Shown: positions 1 to 7,950, numbered from the stretch's first letter. The stretch: 10,407 nucleotides of DNA from CANLBN01 sp047629215 (GCA_047629215.1 JBLHWO010000121.1:1-10407); one strand, 5' to 3'. Notes: a model not told the origin generated them from the letters alone. Made by a program: numbers and translations.

Positions 1-622
1 CGAAGTAGTGCCAGCAATACCACCTGCCGCAGAGGTACCAACAATACCCAATAATAAGCCCCCCAGAAAAGCCCGGCCAAAAAAGTCTGTCAAAAAAACG
101 CCAAATAAAACGACAGCTAATGGCAAGAGTCAACCAAAATTGCCGCCGGTAGCGATATTAACCCCCGCGGATAAAAATAAATTATTGCAGTATAATTCTT
201 TGGCTATTACTAAAATACAACAAAAAATCTACTCGCCTGTCTCGACAAAAAGTGCTTTATATTTTTTTAATGGAATGTATAAAATTTCAGGCTCAAGTAA
301 AGCCCTAAGGTCACTAGCCAATAATATTACGAGTAATATTTTAAGTGATGCAAGAGACGCCATTAAAAATCAGGATATACAAGCGTTGGAAGTGGCTATT
401 GAAAACCTCCGCAATGTTGCAAGATATATTCTAAAAATAGACTTTAATATTCACAATCAATCTTCTTACCAAAAACTGCTGAGTAGACATCACTCTCGTA
501 TTACCCGCTTAGAATCTACTCTCGCAAATAATATCGAGCCAGGATTGCTCATCGAATTTAAGCGTGCGCTAGAAGAGCTCAAGCAATTGCTAAAAGGATT
601 GTGCCCAAACTGTAAAGCCTAG
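1..622 (+). CDS. 3' end of an unrecognised gene: Pro/Lys-rich linker plus helical C-terminal region ending in CPNC
   Basis: The reading frame is open from position 2 to the TAG at 620-622. The GTG at position 8 could initiate on paper, but nothing before it can be read as a ribosome site and the frame continues to the window edge, so I treat this as the C-terminal part of a longer protein. The visible start is proline-rich with an imperfect repeat (EVVPAIP, then EVPTIP), followed by a strongly basic stretch (KPPRKARPKKSVKK) that looks like a disordered linker. After that come roughly 140 residues with heptad-like hydrophobic spacing, probably all-helical, ending in a single CPNC motif four residues after KGL. 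One CxxC could join a metal site or disulfide only with partners outside the visible part. I do not recognise the family. The coding strand is noticeably A-rich compared with the PKS gene, which might mean a different origin. It is separated from the PKS gene by 471 bp and is probably not co-transcribed with it. Confidence 0.6.
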   Translation, partial: EVVPAIPPAAEVPTIPNNKPPRKARPKKSVKKTPNKTTANGKSQPKLPPVAILTPADKNKLLQYNSLAITKIQQKIYSPVSTKSALYFFNGMYKISGSSKALRSLANNITSNILSDARDAIKNQDIQALEVAIENLRNVARYILKIDFNIHNQSSYQKLLSRHHSRITRLESTLANNIEPGLLIEFKRALEELKQLLKGLCPNCKA

Positions 623-640
623 TAATAATAACGTCATGCC

Positions 641-661
641 AAGGACCGTCGCTCAGTCCTT
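641..661 (+). terminator. small hairpin after the first gene, possible weak terminator
   Basis: The arms AAGGAC (641-646) and GTCCTT (656-661) are perfectly complementary around a 9-nt loop and begin 18 bases after the upstream stop codon. The downstream bases (ATAAAAG) are not a T-tract, so this is not a textbook intrinsic terminator. The position is right for a 3'-end structure, and it may act together with the stronger hairpin at 696-721. Confidence 0.25.
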
Positions 662-695
662 ATAAAAGTTCTGTCGTAACTTCATGTTAATGTGA

Positions 696-721
696 AGCGA
701 TAATGGGTATCAATTATCGCT
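696..721 (+). terminator. perfect 9-bp hairpin, candidate terminator or regulatory stem-loop
   Basis: AGCGATAAT (696-704) pairs perfectly with ATTATCGCT (713-721) around an 8-nt loop. This is the strongest simple hairpin in the gap between the first gene and the PKS. The bases after it are pyrimidine-rich (GCTTGTCTCTCCC) rather than a clean run of T, so an intrinsic terminator is possible but not clear. It could also be an operator for a dimeric regulator. It lies about 74 bases after the stop of the upstream gene and about 370 bases before the PKS start. Confidence 0.35.
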
Positions 722-786
722 GCTTGTCTCTCCCTTTCTCTTAGATACTTCTGTTTTGGGCCGTCGTCTCAATACTGGTGCCTGAG

Positions 787-798
787 CTAAGGCCTTAG
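787..798. promoter_or_regulatory. perfect 12-bp palindrome, possible operator
   Basis: CTAAGGCCTTAG reads identically on both strands and sits in the non-coding region about 165 bp upstream of the proposed PKS promoter. The symmetry suits binding by a dimeric regulator, but a 12-bp palindrome can occur by chance and no adjacent regulator gene is visible to support the idea. Confidence 0.2.
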
Positions 799-938
799 GT
801 TTAATGACGATAGGTGATGACGTGTCGATTGAAGTTAATTGCGCTGTTGTTCCGACTCAGAGGCCAATACAGTGGTAGTTGCTATTGCAGCGAAATCACT
901 AAAAATGACAATTATTCACTCTATAGGATCTTTCTGAG

Positions 939-968
939 CTGTCACCCTGTAGCATCCTCATCTATAAT
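939..968 (+). promoter_or_regulatory. candidate sigma-70 promoter for the PKS gene
   Basis: A perfect -10 hexamer TATAAT lies at 963-968. The best upstream partner is CTGTCA at 939-944, which matches four of six bases of TTGACA with an 18-bp spacer. Transcription would start near 975, giving an untranslated leader of roughly 120 bases before the PKS start codon. The location is sensible, in the only long gap ahead of the PKS on the same strand. The weak -35 could mean an activator is needed. Confidence 0.4.
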
Positions 969-1076
969 GGCGTTTATATTTTTTTTCGTTATCGGGGATT
1001 ATGTTGTATGAGCCATTGGCGTTATTATGGGCTTCTTAACCCCCCTCTTCGGACAAAAAATAAGTTAAATGTATTT

Positions 1077-1081
1077 AAGGA
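1077..1081 (+). promoter_or_regulatory. ribosome binding site of the PKS gene
   Basis: AAGGA lies 12 bases before the ATG at 1094, slightly longer than ideal spacing. It is the only Shine-Dalgarno-like match near a start codon that leaves the complete N-terminus of the ketosynthase intact, and so supports ATG 1094 as the start. Confidence 0.6.
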
Positions 1082-1093
1082 AATCTTTCTACT

Positions 1094-4000
1094 ATGAGTG
1101 AACAAGATGATTTTGGCGGTTATGGCATCGCCATTGTCGGTATGGCGGCACGTGTACCTGGTGCAAGTAACCCCGACGAATATTGGAATAACTTGCGTAA
1201 CGGTACGGAGTCTGTTCAATTTTATACCGATGAGCAATTACTAGCGCGTGGTGTTAAGCCGGAGCAATTAAAAAACCCTCATTATGTTAAAGCTGGCGCT
1301 CCCTTAGATAAAATGGAATATTTTGATCCCGACTTTTTTGGTTTTAGCCCAAGGGAAGCGGGTATTCTCGACCCACAGCATCGACAGTTTTATGAATGTT
1401 GTTGGGAAGCGCTTGAGCGAGCGGGGCATGTTCCCTCGCGTTTCGATGGCGCTATAGGCGTTTTTGCCGGTTGTGGCATGGGAGCGTATTTCGCTCAAAA
1501 TCTAATTACTAATCCTGACCTTGTCGAATCAGTGGGTATGTTTTTATTAAGACATACCGGCAACGATAAAGACTTTTTGGCAACGCGTGTCTCTTATAAT
1601 CTAAATTTAACGGGCCCTAGCATTAATGTGCAAACGGCTTGTTCAACGTCTTCTGTTGCAACTCACCTTGCATGTCAAAGTCTGCTAAGCGAAGAATGCG
1701 ATATGGCGCTTGCCGGCGGCGTTACGATTGAAATTCCTCACGGTCTGGGCTACCCCTATAGAGAAGGCGAAATATTGTCGCCCGATGGCCATTGTCGCCC
1801 ATTTGATCATCGCTCTAAAGGCACTATTTTTGGAAGTGGTACCGGGGTGATTGTTCTTCGTCGCTTAGATGATGCGATTGCCGATGGTGATCATATTCAC
1901 GGAGTCATTATTGGTTCTGCGGTAAACAATGATGGCTCAAGTAAGGTGGGTTATCTCGCGCCTAGTGTTGAAGGGCAGGCCCATGCCATTACTGAAGCCT
2001 TAGAAATTGCGGATGTCGATGCGGATAGTATTGGGTATGTTGAGTGCCACGGTACAGGTACGCCAGTGGGTGACCCTATTGAGCTTTCGGCACTAACGGC
2101 GGCCTTTAGTCAAACATCAGAGCGCACCGGTTATTGTGGTGTTGGTTCGGTTAAAAGTAATATCGGTCACTTGGATACCGCTGCGGGTGTAGCCAGTATT
2201 ATTAAAGCGACTCTAGCGGTCGAGAAAGGCGAAATTCCACCGAGTATAAATTATGAGGCACCTAATCCGACTATTGATTTTGTGCATTCTCCTTTTTATG
2301 TGAATGATAAATTAAAAAAGTGGGACGATCAAAATGCCAATAGCAATCATAAAAAGCAGCCCCGTCGTGCTGCTATAAATTCTTTGGGAGTAGGTGGTAC
2401 TAATGCTTTCATTATAGTCGAAGAGCCACCTAAGCCATCACCGTCAAGTGCCCATGCACGCAGTAATCATTTAATTACTCTTTCTGCAAAAAATCGTAAA
2501 TCGCTTGATGTGTATTGCGATCGTCTCGCCAAACATTTAAAGGAGTGTCCAGAGCTTGATTTGGCTGACGTTGCTTACAGTTTATATAATGGGCGTGAAG
2601 CCTTCGAGCATCGTCGAGTGCTATCTTGTGCCGATCACGATGAAGTTATTCAGCTATTAGAAAGTAAAGATCAGCGACGCGTATTTACTCACTCTGCCGA
2701 TAATGAAGAAAAGTCCATGGTCTTCATGTTTCCCGGCGGCGGTGCGCAGTATGCCGATATGGGTAAAGGCTTATATGATGCCGAGCCTGTTTTTAAAGCC
2801 TTGATGGATCAGGGCTTTGCGGTGCTAAAAGAAAAAACCGGATTAGATTATAAACGCTTTCTATTTGTTGATGATCAAGATTTAGACAGTGCGAAAGAAG
2901 TGCTTAAAAAACCCTCAGTGCAACTGCCGCTAATATTTTTAGTTGAATATGCTCTAGCAAAACAATGGATGTCTTTGGGGGTGAAGCCTGATGCCTTAAT
3001 AGGGCACAGTATGGGTGAAAATACCGCTGCATGCTTAGCGGGTGTATTCGAATTTAATGACGCCTTAGGTTTAGTTTTACTGCGAGGGCAGCTAATGGAT
3101 GATGTGCCCAAAGGTGGCATGTTAAGCGTTCAATTACCTGCAGAAGAATTAAAAAAATATTTACACGGCAAGTTAGCCTTGGCCGCCATTAATAGCCCTA
3201 TGCTTTCGGTGGCGTCTGGAACTAAAGCAGATCTTCACGCCTTATCAGAAAAGCTTACTTCAGTTGATATTGAAAATAAATCGATACCTATTGATATCGC
3301 CGCACACTCTTGGTTGCTGGATGGCATGCTTAAACCATTTGGGGATTACTTACGCAGTATTAAACTCAACAAGCCAACGTTGGATTTTATTTCTAACTAT
3401 ACCGGTACGTGGATCACCGGCGAGGAAGCGACTGATCCAGAATATTGGGTCAAGCATTTACGTAATACCGTTCGTTTTTCTGATGGTATTAATACCTTGT
3501 TAGCGAAAGAATGTATATTTCTTGAAGTTGGCCCGGGTAATACCTTGGGTTCATTAACAAGGCAAAATCCTAATGCGCCAACGCAGCGAGTGTTTTCTAC
3601 CTTGCGACACCCTCAGGAGCAAACGCCGGATTCAAGTTATTTCTTAACCATATTGGGTCGTTTATGGGCCGTGGGTTACGCCGTAAAAAGCGATCACATT
3701 TGGCCAGAAGAAAAACGCCATAAAGTGCCCTTGCCAAGCTATGCTTTTCAGCACAATCCGTATTGGATTGAACCCGGTAAACCTGCTCAGGCGGATGCCA
3801 ATGAATTCGCGGCTCTCGAAAAACTAGAAGTCTGGGAAGCGTGGTTTCGTAAGCCGGTTTGGGTTCAGCAGGGCGTTTTACCTAAACCAACCGAACCCAA
3901 AACGTGGCTAGTTTTTAACGAGAGCAATGACGGCAATAGTATTGGCGACAAACTCATTGAAAAATTACGCAATCAAGGCCATAAGGTTGTTAGTGTTGTT

Positions 4001-7000
4001 GGGGGTGATGCTTATTATAAAATAAGTAATGAAGAATATTGTATTGCTTCTGAATTAGGGGCTGAATCCTACTCGGCTCTCGTTAAAGACTTAGTGGCCA
4101 GCGGTAATTTCCCCGATAGTGTTTTACATTTGTGGCTGCTTACCCGCGAAAAAAGTTTTCGCCCTGGTTCTAGTTTCTTGCATCGTAACCAAGAAAAAGG
4201 GTTTTACAGTTTGTTTTTCTTTGCCCGTGCAATGGCAGATGAAGATCTTATTGAGCGAGAGCTAGATCTCATCGTGTATACCAACGGATCTCAACAAGTA
4301 TCTGACGAAGCGGTTCCCTACCCTGAAAAAGCAACGGTGCTTGGCCCTTGCAAAGTTTTACCTAGAGAATTTCCAGGTATTCATTGTCGCACCATCGATA
4401 TTGATATAGCTCATACTGAAGAAGACAGTGGTTTTTCGCTTGCCAAATTAACAACGCGCAATAATGTTCGCAGTGCTAGTAATGAGGCAAATGAAGAAGT
4501 GTTGCCTGCCATTATTGAATTAATGCACAAAGAACTTTACGCCATTGTTGAAAATGGCGTTTATGCTTATCGCAACAATGTGCGTTGGCAATTGCAATAT
4601 GACCATGCTGCCTCTGAAATTAATACCGATAAATCCTCGATCCGTTTACGCCAAGAGGGCGTTTATTTTATTACGGGTGGCTTAGGTGGTATTGCTTACG
4701 TTATGGCTGCTGAGCTAGCCACGCAGTATCAGGCTAAATTAGTATTAGTTAATCGAACCCCTTTGCCTGCAAAAGATGAGTGGTCCGATTGGTTACGCAG
4801 CCATGGTATGGACGATGCTATTAGCCGCAACATTACTAAAGTGAAAAAATTAGAGGCCTTAGGTGCTGATGTACTTGTGCTTTGCGGTGACGTAACTGAT
4901 ATCGATCGTATGCGAGAAATCGTTGAAGAAGCGGAAACTCGCTTCGGACAAATCAATGGCGTGATTCATGCGGCTGGTACGGTTGATGACGGCCTTATTC
5001 AAATGAAATCACAGTCAGATATGGAAAATGTATTTGCCCCAAAAGTGTACGGTACATTGGTGTTGGATGAGCTTTTTTCCGGCAAAGATCTAGATGTATT
5101 TGTTTTATTTTCATCGACAAGTACCGTCATCGCGCCTGTTGGTCAAATCGATTATGTGGCGGCGAATGCCTTTATGAATGCCTATGCACATCGACGTAGC
5201 ACCCAAGAAAAAGGTTACACCTGTGCGGTAAATTGGGGTGTTTGGAACGAAGTGGGAATGGCGGCCGCAACCGCACACGCTCAAGGTTACGGGCAAACGG
5301 CTAAACAAGAAAAAATTGTTAGCGCAAACTATCCCTTGTTTGATAAACGCATCACGCGCTCGAGTGGCGGTAAAGATACCCTATTGTTTACAGCGTATTT
5401 GTCCAGTCAATCACACTGGGTTCTCGACGAGCATCGTACTTTAAGTGGCCAAGCACTGTTGCCGGGTACCGCCTATATCGAATTGGCGCGAGCGGCATTG
5501 CACGAGTCGAGCGAAAAAGGATCGTTTGAACTTAAAGAATTAATTTTCTTAAAAGCACTCTATGTGCCAGATAACGAAACCATTACCGCTAGAGTTAAAT
5601 TGCAGCAGACGACAGAGGGCTATCAATTCTCTATTCAATCAGAGACGCTTGATACCAAAGGGTATAAAGGCTGGCAAACCCATGCAGAAGCAAGGGTGCT
5701 ATTGGGCGCAAGTGATTCGGATACAGAAACGCTCGATGCTGTATTAGCCAGATTATCTTTGGCAAAAACAGATGTGAAATTACCCGCAATTAAAACGCGT
5801 CAAGAAGATCACTTACACTTTGGCCCGCGTTGGCAAGTATTACGCGATGCCAAATATAGCCAAAAGCCAGGTAATCAAGAAGCGGTAGCGCGTTTATCGT
5901 TAGCTGATGAATTTACAGATGATCAATCAGATTACGAAATTCACCCGGCACTACTGGATATTGCAACGGGTTACGCGATGGATTTGATTAAAGGCTACGC
6001 TAGTGCAGATGGTGGGGGCGGCTCAGCTGCTAATCTTTGGGTGCCTGTTTCTTATGCAAGCTTTACTTTTTATAAGCCACTGACTCAACAGGTTTATAGT
6101 TGGGTGCGTAATCACCATGATAATTCTATCGATAAAGACTTCGCTAGTTTTGATGTTGTAATGTACGACAGTCGTGGCCAAGTATTGGCGCAAGTAAAAG
6201 AATTAACTATTAAAAAGTTAACCGGCGTCGTCGACTTTTCTAAAGAATCCGCACCCGTTTCAGTAGAACAAGATAGTGATCAACGCTCGGCTTCCTCCTC
6301 GGGTGAATTCCGCCAATTGTCGCCCGCTGAAATGGCTTTTCATCATAATTTATCTCAAGGTATTTTACCTGAAGAAGGCAGTAAGGCGTTATTTGCGGTA
6401 CTTAATAATGGTACGGCAAAGGAAGTGATTATTTCTTCTTTAGAATTAGAAGGCTTAATGAAAGAAGTTGATGCAAGTGCCGCGTCGTTACATAAGGAAG
6501 ACAATGATACTAAATTTGCTCGGCCTGATCTCGACAACGATTACATCGGCCCTCGAGATGATATTGAAAAGACCTTAGTTGGTTTTTGGGAAGAGTTATT
6601 GGGTGTCGATCAAGTCGGTATCGAAGATAGTTTTTTTGATCTCGGTGGGCATTCTTTAATTGCCGTTCGTTTATTTGCAAAAATTCAACAGGTGTATAGT
6701 GTCGATTACCCGATTTCTATTTTGTTTGAAGCGCCAACTATTTCTACTTGCGCTGATCTTATTCGGGAAGCGGTAGGTGAGAGCGCTTCGTCTGGTCTAG
6801 CAAGCAGTGAGAATGGCTCTAGAGAGAAAACTCATAAAGCTCGCTACACACATTTAGTCCCCATGCACAGTGCCAAATCAAGCGATGCCACACCTTTTTT
6901 CTTAGTGGCAGGGATGTTTGGTAACGTATTAAACCTTCGCCATTTAGCCCAGTTAATTGGTAGTGATCGTCCATTTTACGGTTTGCAAGCGCGAGGCTTA

Positions 7001-7684
7001 TACGGTGATTCAGAACCCCATAAAACCTTTGAAGAAATGGCTAAAGACTATATTGCTGAATTATTAACGGTGCAGTCTTCAGGTCCCTTTATTCTGGGTG
7101 GTTTTTCTGGTGGTGGTATTACCGCGTTTGAAATGGCTAAACAATTAAAAACCATGGGACATGAAGTGGCTGAAGTTATTTTACTCGATACGCCTTTACC
7201 ATTCAATGAGCCTTTAAGTTCAGTTGACAGAATGTCGATTCATTGGCAGCAAGTTAAAACGAAAGGAGCGGGTTACTTTACGGAGTGGGCAAAAAATCGC
7301 TATCAATGGGAGTTACAGAAATTTCGTAAGCGTTTTACTGAAGCCGACGAAGGTAAAGAAGCGCATGATTTTCAGTCAGAGCGAATGGAAATGGCTTTTT
7401 ATGACGCCCTTGGTCGTTACGATATCAAGGCATTGGATATTCGTGCCACACTGTTTCGTCCGCGTTTAGATGTTCACTATCGGCTTGCGGGCGGCAGAGT
7501 CACTAACTCTGATCGACAGGTGATTTATCAAGACAACGGCTGGCCGCCTTATGTTGACCATCTCGATGTTTATGAGGTGCCTGGTAATCACGATAGTATG
7601 GTGCTTGAGCCTAATGTAAGAGTACTTGCTTCGAAGCTAAGGCAAGCTATAGAAAATGCCGACCCTAAAACTCGTAAACGCTAG
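1094..7684 (+). CDS. single-module type I polyketide synthase, KS-AT-KR-DH-ACP-TE
   Basis: This 2196-residue cytosolic megasynthase extends an acyl starter, reduces and dehydrates the beta-keto group, and releases the product. KS (about 10-445): TACSTSS with Cys183, ECHGTGT with His319 and NIGH with His359, the full ketosynthase triad. AT (about 540-850): PGGGAQ 547-552, GHSMGE with Ser639, IAAH 735-738 with His738; the post-AT linker motif PLPSYAFQ ends at 886. KR: structural half about 900-1150, catalytic half from TGGLGG (1194-1199), with Ser1341, Tyr1354 and Asn1358; VDD at 1297-1299 corresponds to the LDD of B-type KRs. DH (about 1412-1710): His1447 and HPALLD with Asp1622. A tail (about 1740-1795) resembling the end of a KR precedes the ACP (about 1815-1890, Ser1854 in LGGHSL). 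TE (about 1915-2190): GFSGG with Ser2005, Asp2032, His2166. There is no loading domain or enoylreductase. The product and number of extension cycles cannot be read from the sequence. Domain assignment is secure; the KR-before-DH order is unusual for modular PKSs. Confidence 0.95.
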   Translation: MSEQDDFGGYGIAIVGMAARVPGASNPDEYWNNLRNGTESVQFYTDEQLLARGVKPEQLKNPHYVKAGAPLDKMEYFDPDFFGFSPREAGILDPQHRQFYECCWEALERAGHVPSRFDGAIGVFAGCGMGAYFAQNLITNPDLVESVGMFLLRHTGNDKDFLATRVSYNLNLTGPSINVQTACSTSSVATHLACQSLLSEECDMALAGGVTIEIPHGLGYPYREGEILSPDGHCRPFDHRSKGTIFGSGTGVIVLRRLDDAIADGDHIHGVIIGSAVNNDGSSKVGYLAPSVEGQAHAITEALEIADVDADSIGYVECHGTGTPVGDPIELSALTAAFSQTSERTGYCGVGSVKSNIGHLDTAAGVASIIKATLAVEKGEIPPSINYEAPNPTIDFVHSPFYVNDKLKKWDDQNANSNHKKQPRRAAINSLGVGGTNAFIIVEEPPKPSPSSAHARSNHLITLSAKNRKSLDVYCDRLAKHLKECPELDLADVAYSLYNGREAFEHRRVLSCADHDEVIQLLESKDQRRVFTHSADNEEKSMVFMFPGGGAQYADMGKGLYDAEPVFKALMDQGFAVLKEKTGLDYKRFLFVDDQDLDSAKEVLKKPSVQLPLIFLVEYALAKQWMSLGVKPDALIGHSMGENTAACLAGVFEFNDALGLVLLRGQLMDDVPKGGMLSVQLPAEELKKYLHGKLALAAINSPMLSVASGTKADLHALSEKLTSVDIENKSIPIDIAAHSWLLDGMLKPFGDYLRSIKLNKPTLDFISNYTGTWITGEEATDPEYWVKHLRNTVRFSDGINTLLAKECIFLEVGPGNTLGSLTRQNPNAPTQRVFSTLRHPQEQTPDSSYFLTILGRLWAVGYAVKSDHIWPEEKRHKVPLPSYAFQHNPYWIEPGKPAQADANEFAALEKLEVWEAWFRKPVWVQQGVLPKPTEPKTWLVFNESNDGNSIGDKLIEKLRNQGHKVVSVVGGDAYYKISNEEYCIASELGAESYSALVKDLVASGNFPDSVLHLWLLTREKSFRPGSSFLHRNQEKGFYSLFFFARAMADEDLIERELDLIVYTNGSQQVSDEAVPYPEKATVLGPCKVLPREFPGIHCRTIDIDIAHTEEDSGFSLAKLTTRNNVRSASNEANEEVLPAIIELMHKELYAIVENGVYAYRNNVRWQLQYDHAASEINTDKSSIRLRQEGVYFITGGLGGIAYVMAAELATQYQAKLVLVNRTPLPAKDEWSDWLRSHGMDDAISRNITKVKKLEALGADVLVLCGDVTDIDRMREIVEEAETRFGQINGVIHAAGTVDDGLIQMKSQSDMENVFAPKVYGTLVLDELFSGKDLDVFVLFSSTSTVIAPVGQIDYVAANAFMNAYAHRRSTQEKGYTCAVNWGVWNEVGMAAATAHAQGYGQTAKQEKIVSANYPLFDKRITRSSGGKDTLLFTAYLSSQSHWVLDEHRTLSGQALLPGTAYIELARAALHESSEKGSFELKELIFLKALYVPDNETITARVKLQQTTEGYQFSIQSETLDTKGYKGWQTHAEARVLLGASDSDTETLDAVLARLSLAKTDVKLPAIKTRQEDHLHFGPRWQVLRDAKYSQKPGNQEAVARLSLADEFTDDQSDYEIHPALLDIATGYAMDLIKGYASADGGGGSAANLWVPVSYASFTFYKPLTQQVYSWVRNHHDNSIDKDFASFDVVMYDSRGQVLAQVKELTIKKLTGVVDFSKESAPVSVEQDSDQRSASSSGEFRQLSPAEMAFHHNLSQGILPEEGSKALFAVLNNGTAKEVIISSLELEGLMKEVDASAASLHKEDNDTKFARPDLDNDYIGPRDDIEKTLVGFWEELLGVDQVGIEDSFFDLGGHSLIAVRLFAKIQQVYSVDYPISILFEAPTISTCADLIREAVGESASSGLASSENGSREKTHKARYTHLVPMHSAKSSDATPFFLVAGMFGNVLNLRHLAQLIGSDRPFYGLQARGLYGDSEPHKTFEEMAKDYIAELLTVQSSGPFILGGFSGGGITAFEMAKQLKTMGHEVAEVILLDTPLPFNEPLSSVDRMSIHWQQVKTKGAGYFTEWAKNRYQWELQKFRKRFTEADEGKEAHDFQSERMEMAFYDALGRYDIKALDIRATLFRPRLDVHYRLAGGRVTNSDRQVIYQDNGWPPYVDHLDVYEVPGNHDSMVLEPNVRVLASKLRQAIENADPKTRKR

Positions 7685-7695
7685 CTTTTTTAATG

Positions 7696-7712
7696 GGGGT
7701 CAGACTCGATTG
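7696..7712 (+). repeat. left terminal inverted repeat of the element
   Basis: GGGGTCAGACTCGATTG. It matches the reverse complement of 7951-7967 at 16 of 17 positions (C versus A at the sixth base). It begins 12 bases after the PKS stop codon. Confidence 0.75.
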
Positions 7713-7730
7713 AAGGCTAGCGCTATTGAA

Positions 7731-7747
7731 CCTAAATAACGCAGTTG
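7731..7747 (+). repeat. internal inverted repeat, left arm
   Basis: CCTAAATAACGCAGTTG, the exact reverse complement of 7907-7923. A perfect 17-bp inverted pair separated by about 160 bp is very unlikely by chance and shows that the interior of the element is organised as well as its ends. Confidence 0.8.
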
Positions 7748-7768
7748 GATCTACTGCACTGAATCTAA

Positions 7769-7840
7769 AGTGGTTTTTACTTTTTTAGGCTGCACCCGGA
7801 GAGTGGCCACGAATTTGCCTAGAACAAGTAAAAAATCACT
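7769..7840 (+). repeat. central stem: AGTGGTTTTTACTT paired with AAGTAAAAAATCACT
   Basis: Positions 7769-7782 and 7826-7840 are inverted copies differing by one substitution and one extra base, so the core of the element can fold as its own stem-loop. A perfect 8-bp palindrome GTGGCCAC (7803-7810) lies in the loop. A competing short pair, AGGCTGC (7787-7793) with GCAGCCT (7850-7856), crosses this stem, so both cannot form together as nested helices. Confidence 0.5.
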
Positions 7841-7906
7841 CTATACTCAGCAGCCTTATTTGCATGGATGTAATGTATGCAGGAGTGAAAATCTGTCGCT
7901 ACGATT

Positions 7907-7923
7907 CAACTGCGTTATTTAGG
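7907..7923 (-). repeat. internal inverted repeat, right arm
   Basis: CAACTGCGTTATTTAGG on the plus strand, the exact reverse complement of 7731-7747. Between this arm and the right terminus is an A/T-rich stretch of 27 bases, longer than the 18 bases at the corresponding left-side position, so the two halves are not simple mirror images throughout. Confidence 0.8.
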
Positions 7924-7950
7924 TTGAAGAGTTAATTTTAATATGAATTC

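Larger units (their letters stand above)
623..1093. other. 471-bp intergenic control region upstream of the PKS
   Basis: I find no convincing gene here. The only notable open frame (814-1011, plus strand) starts without a visible Shine-Dalgarno site and encodes a composition unlike the neighbouring proteins, so I leave it out. I saw no tRNA-like sequence with a GTTCGA-type T-arm. The region holds the two hairpins, the 12-bp palindrome and the TATAAT promoter listed separately. It ends in an A/T-rich leader with a T8 run (979-986 region) before the PKS ribosome site. Confidence 0.5.

Noticed and set aside
913..923. 10-base match TCACTCTATA shared between the PKS leader and the repeat element (around 7836-7845)
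   Set aside because: It is too short to indicate a shared element, and the flanking bases do not match.
814..1011. 65-residue plus-strand open frame between the first gene and the PKS
   Set aside because: It has no Shine-Dalgarno site and no recognisable domain, it contains the proposed PKS promoter, and its composition looks like translated non-coding DNA.
4729..4956. minus-strand open frame opposite the KR
   Set aside because: It is an antisense shadow of a clearly functional KR region and has no start signal.
7224..7469. 81-residue plus-strand open frame within the thioesterase region
   Set aside because: It overlaps the TE in another frame; the PKS frame there carries the continuing TE fold between Asp2032 and His2166.
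7934..7950. possible -10 (TAATAT at 7939-7944) for the glycosyltransferase inside the repeat element
   Set aside because: No acceptable -35 sequence lies at 16-18 bp upstream; TTGAAG at 7924-7929 is far too close.
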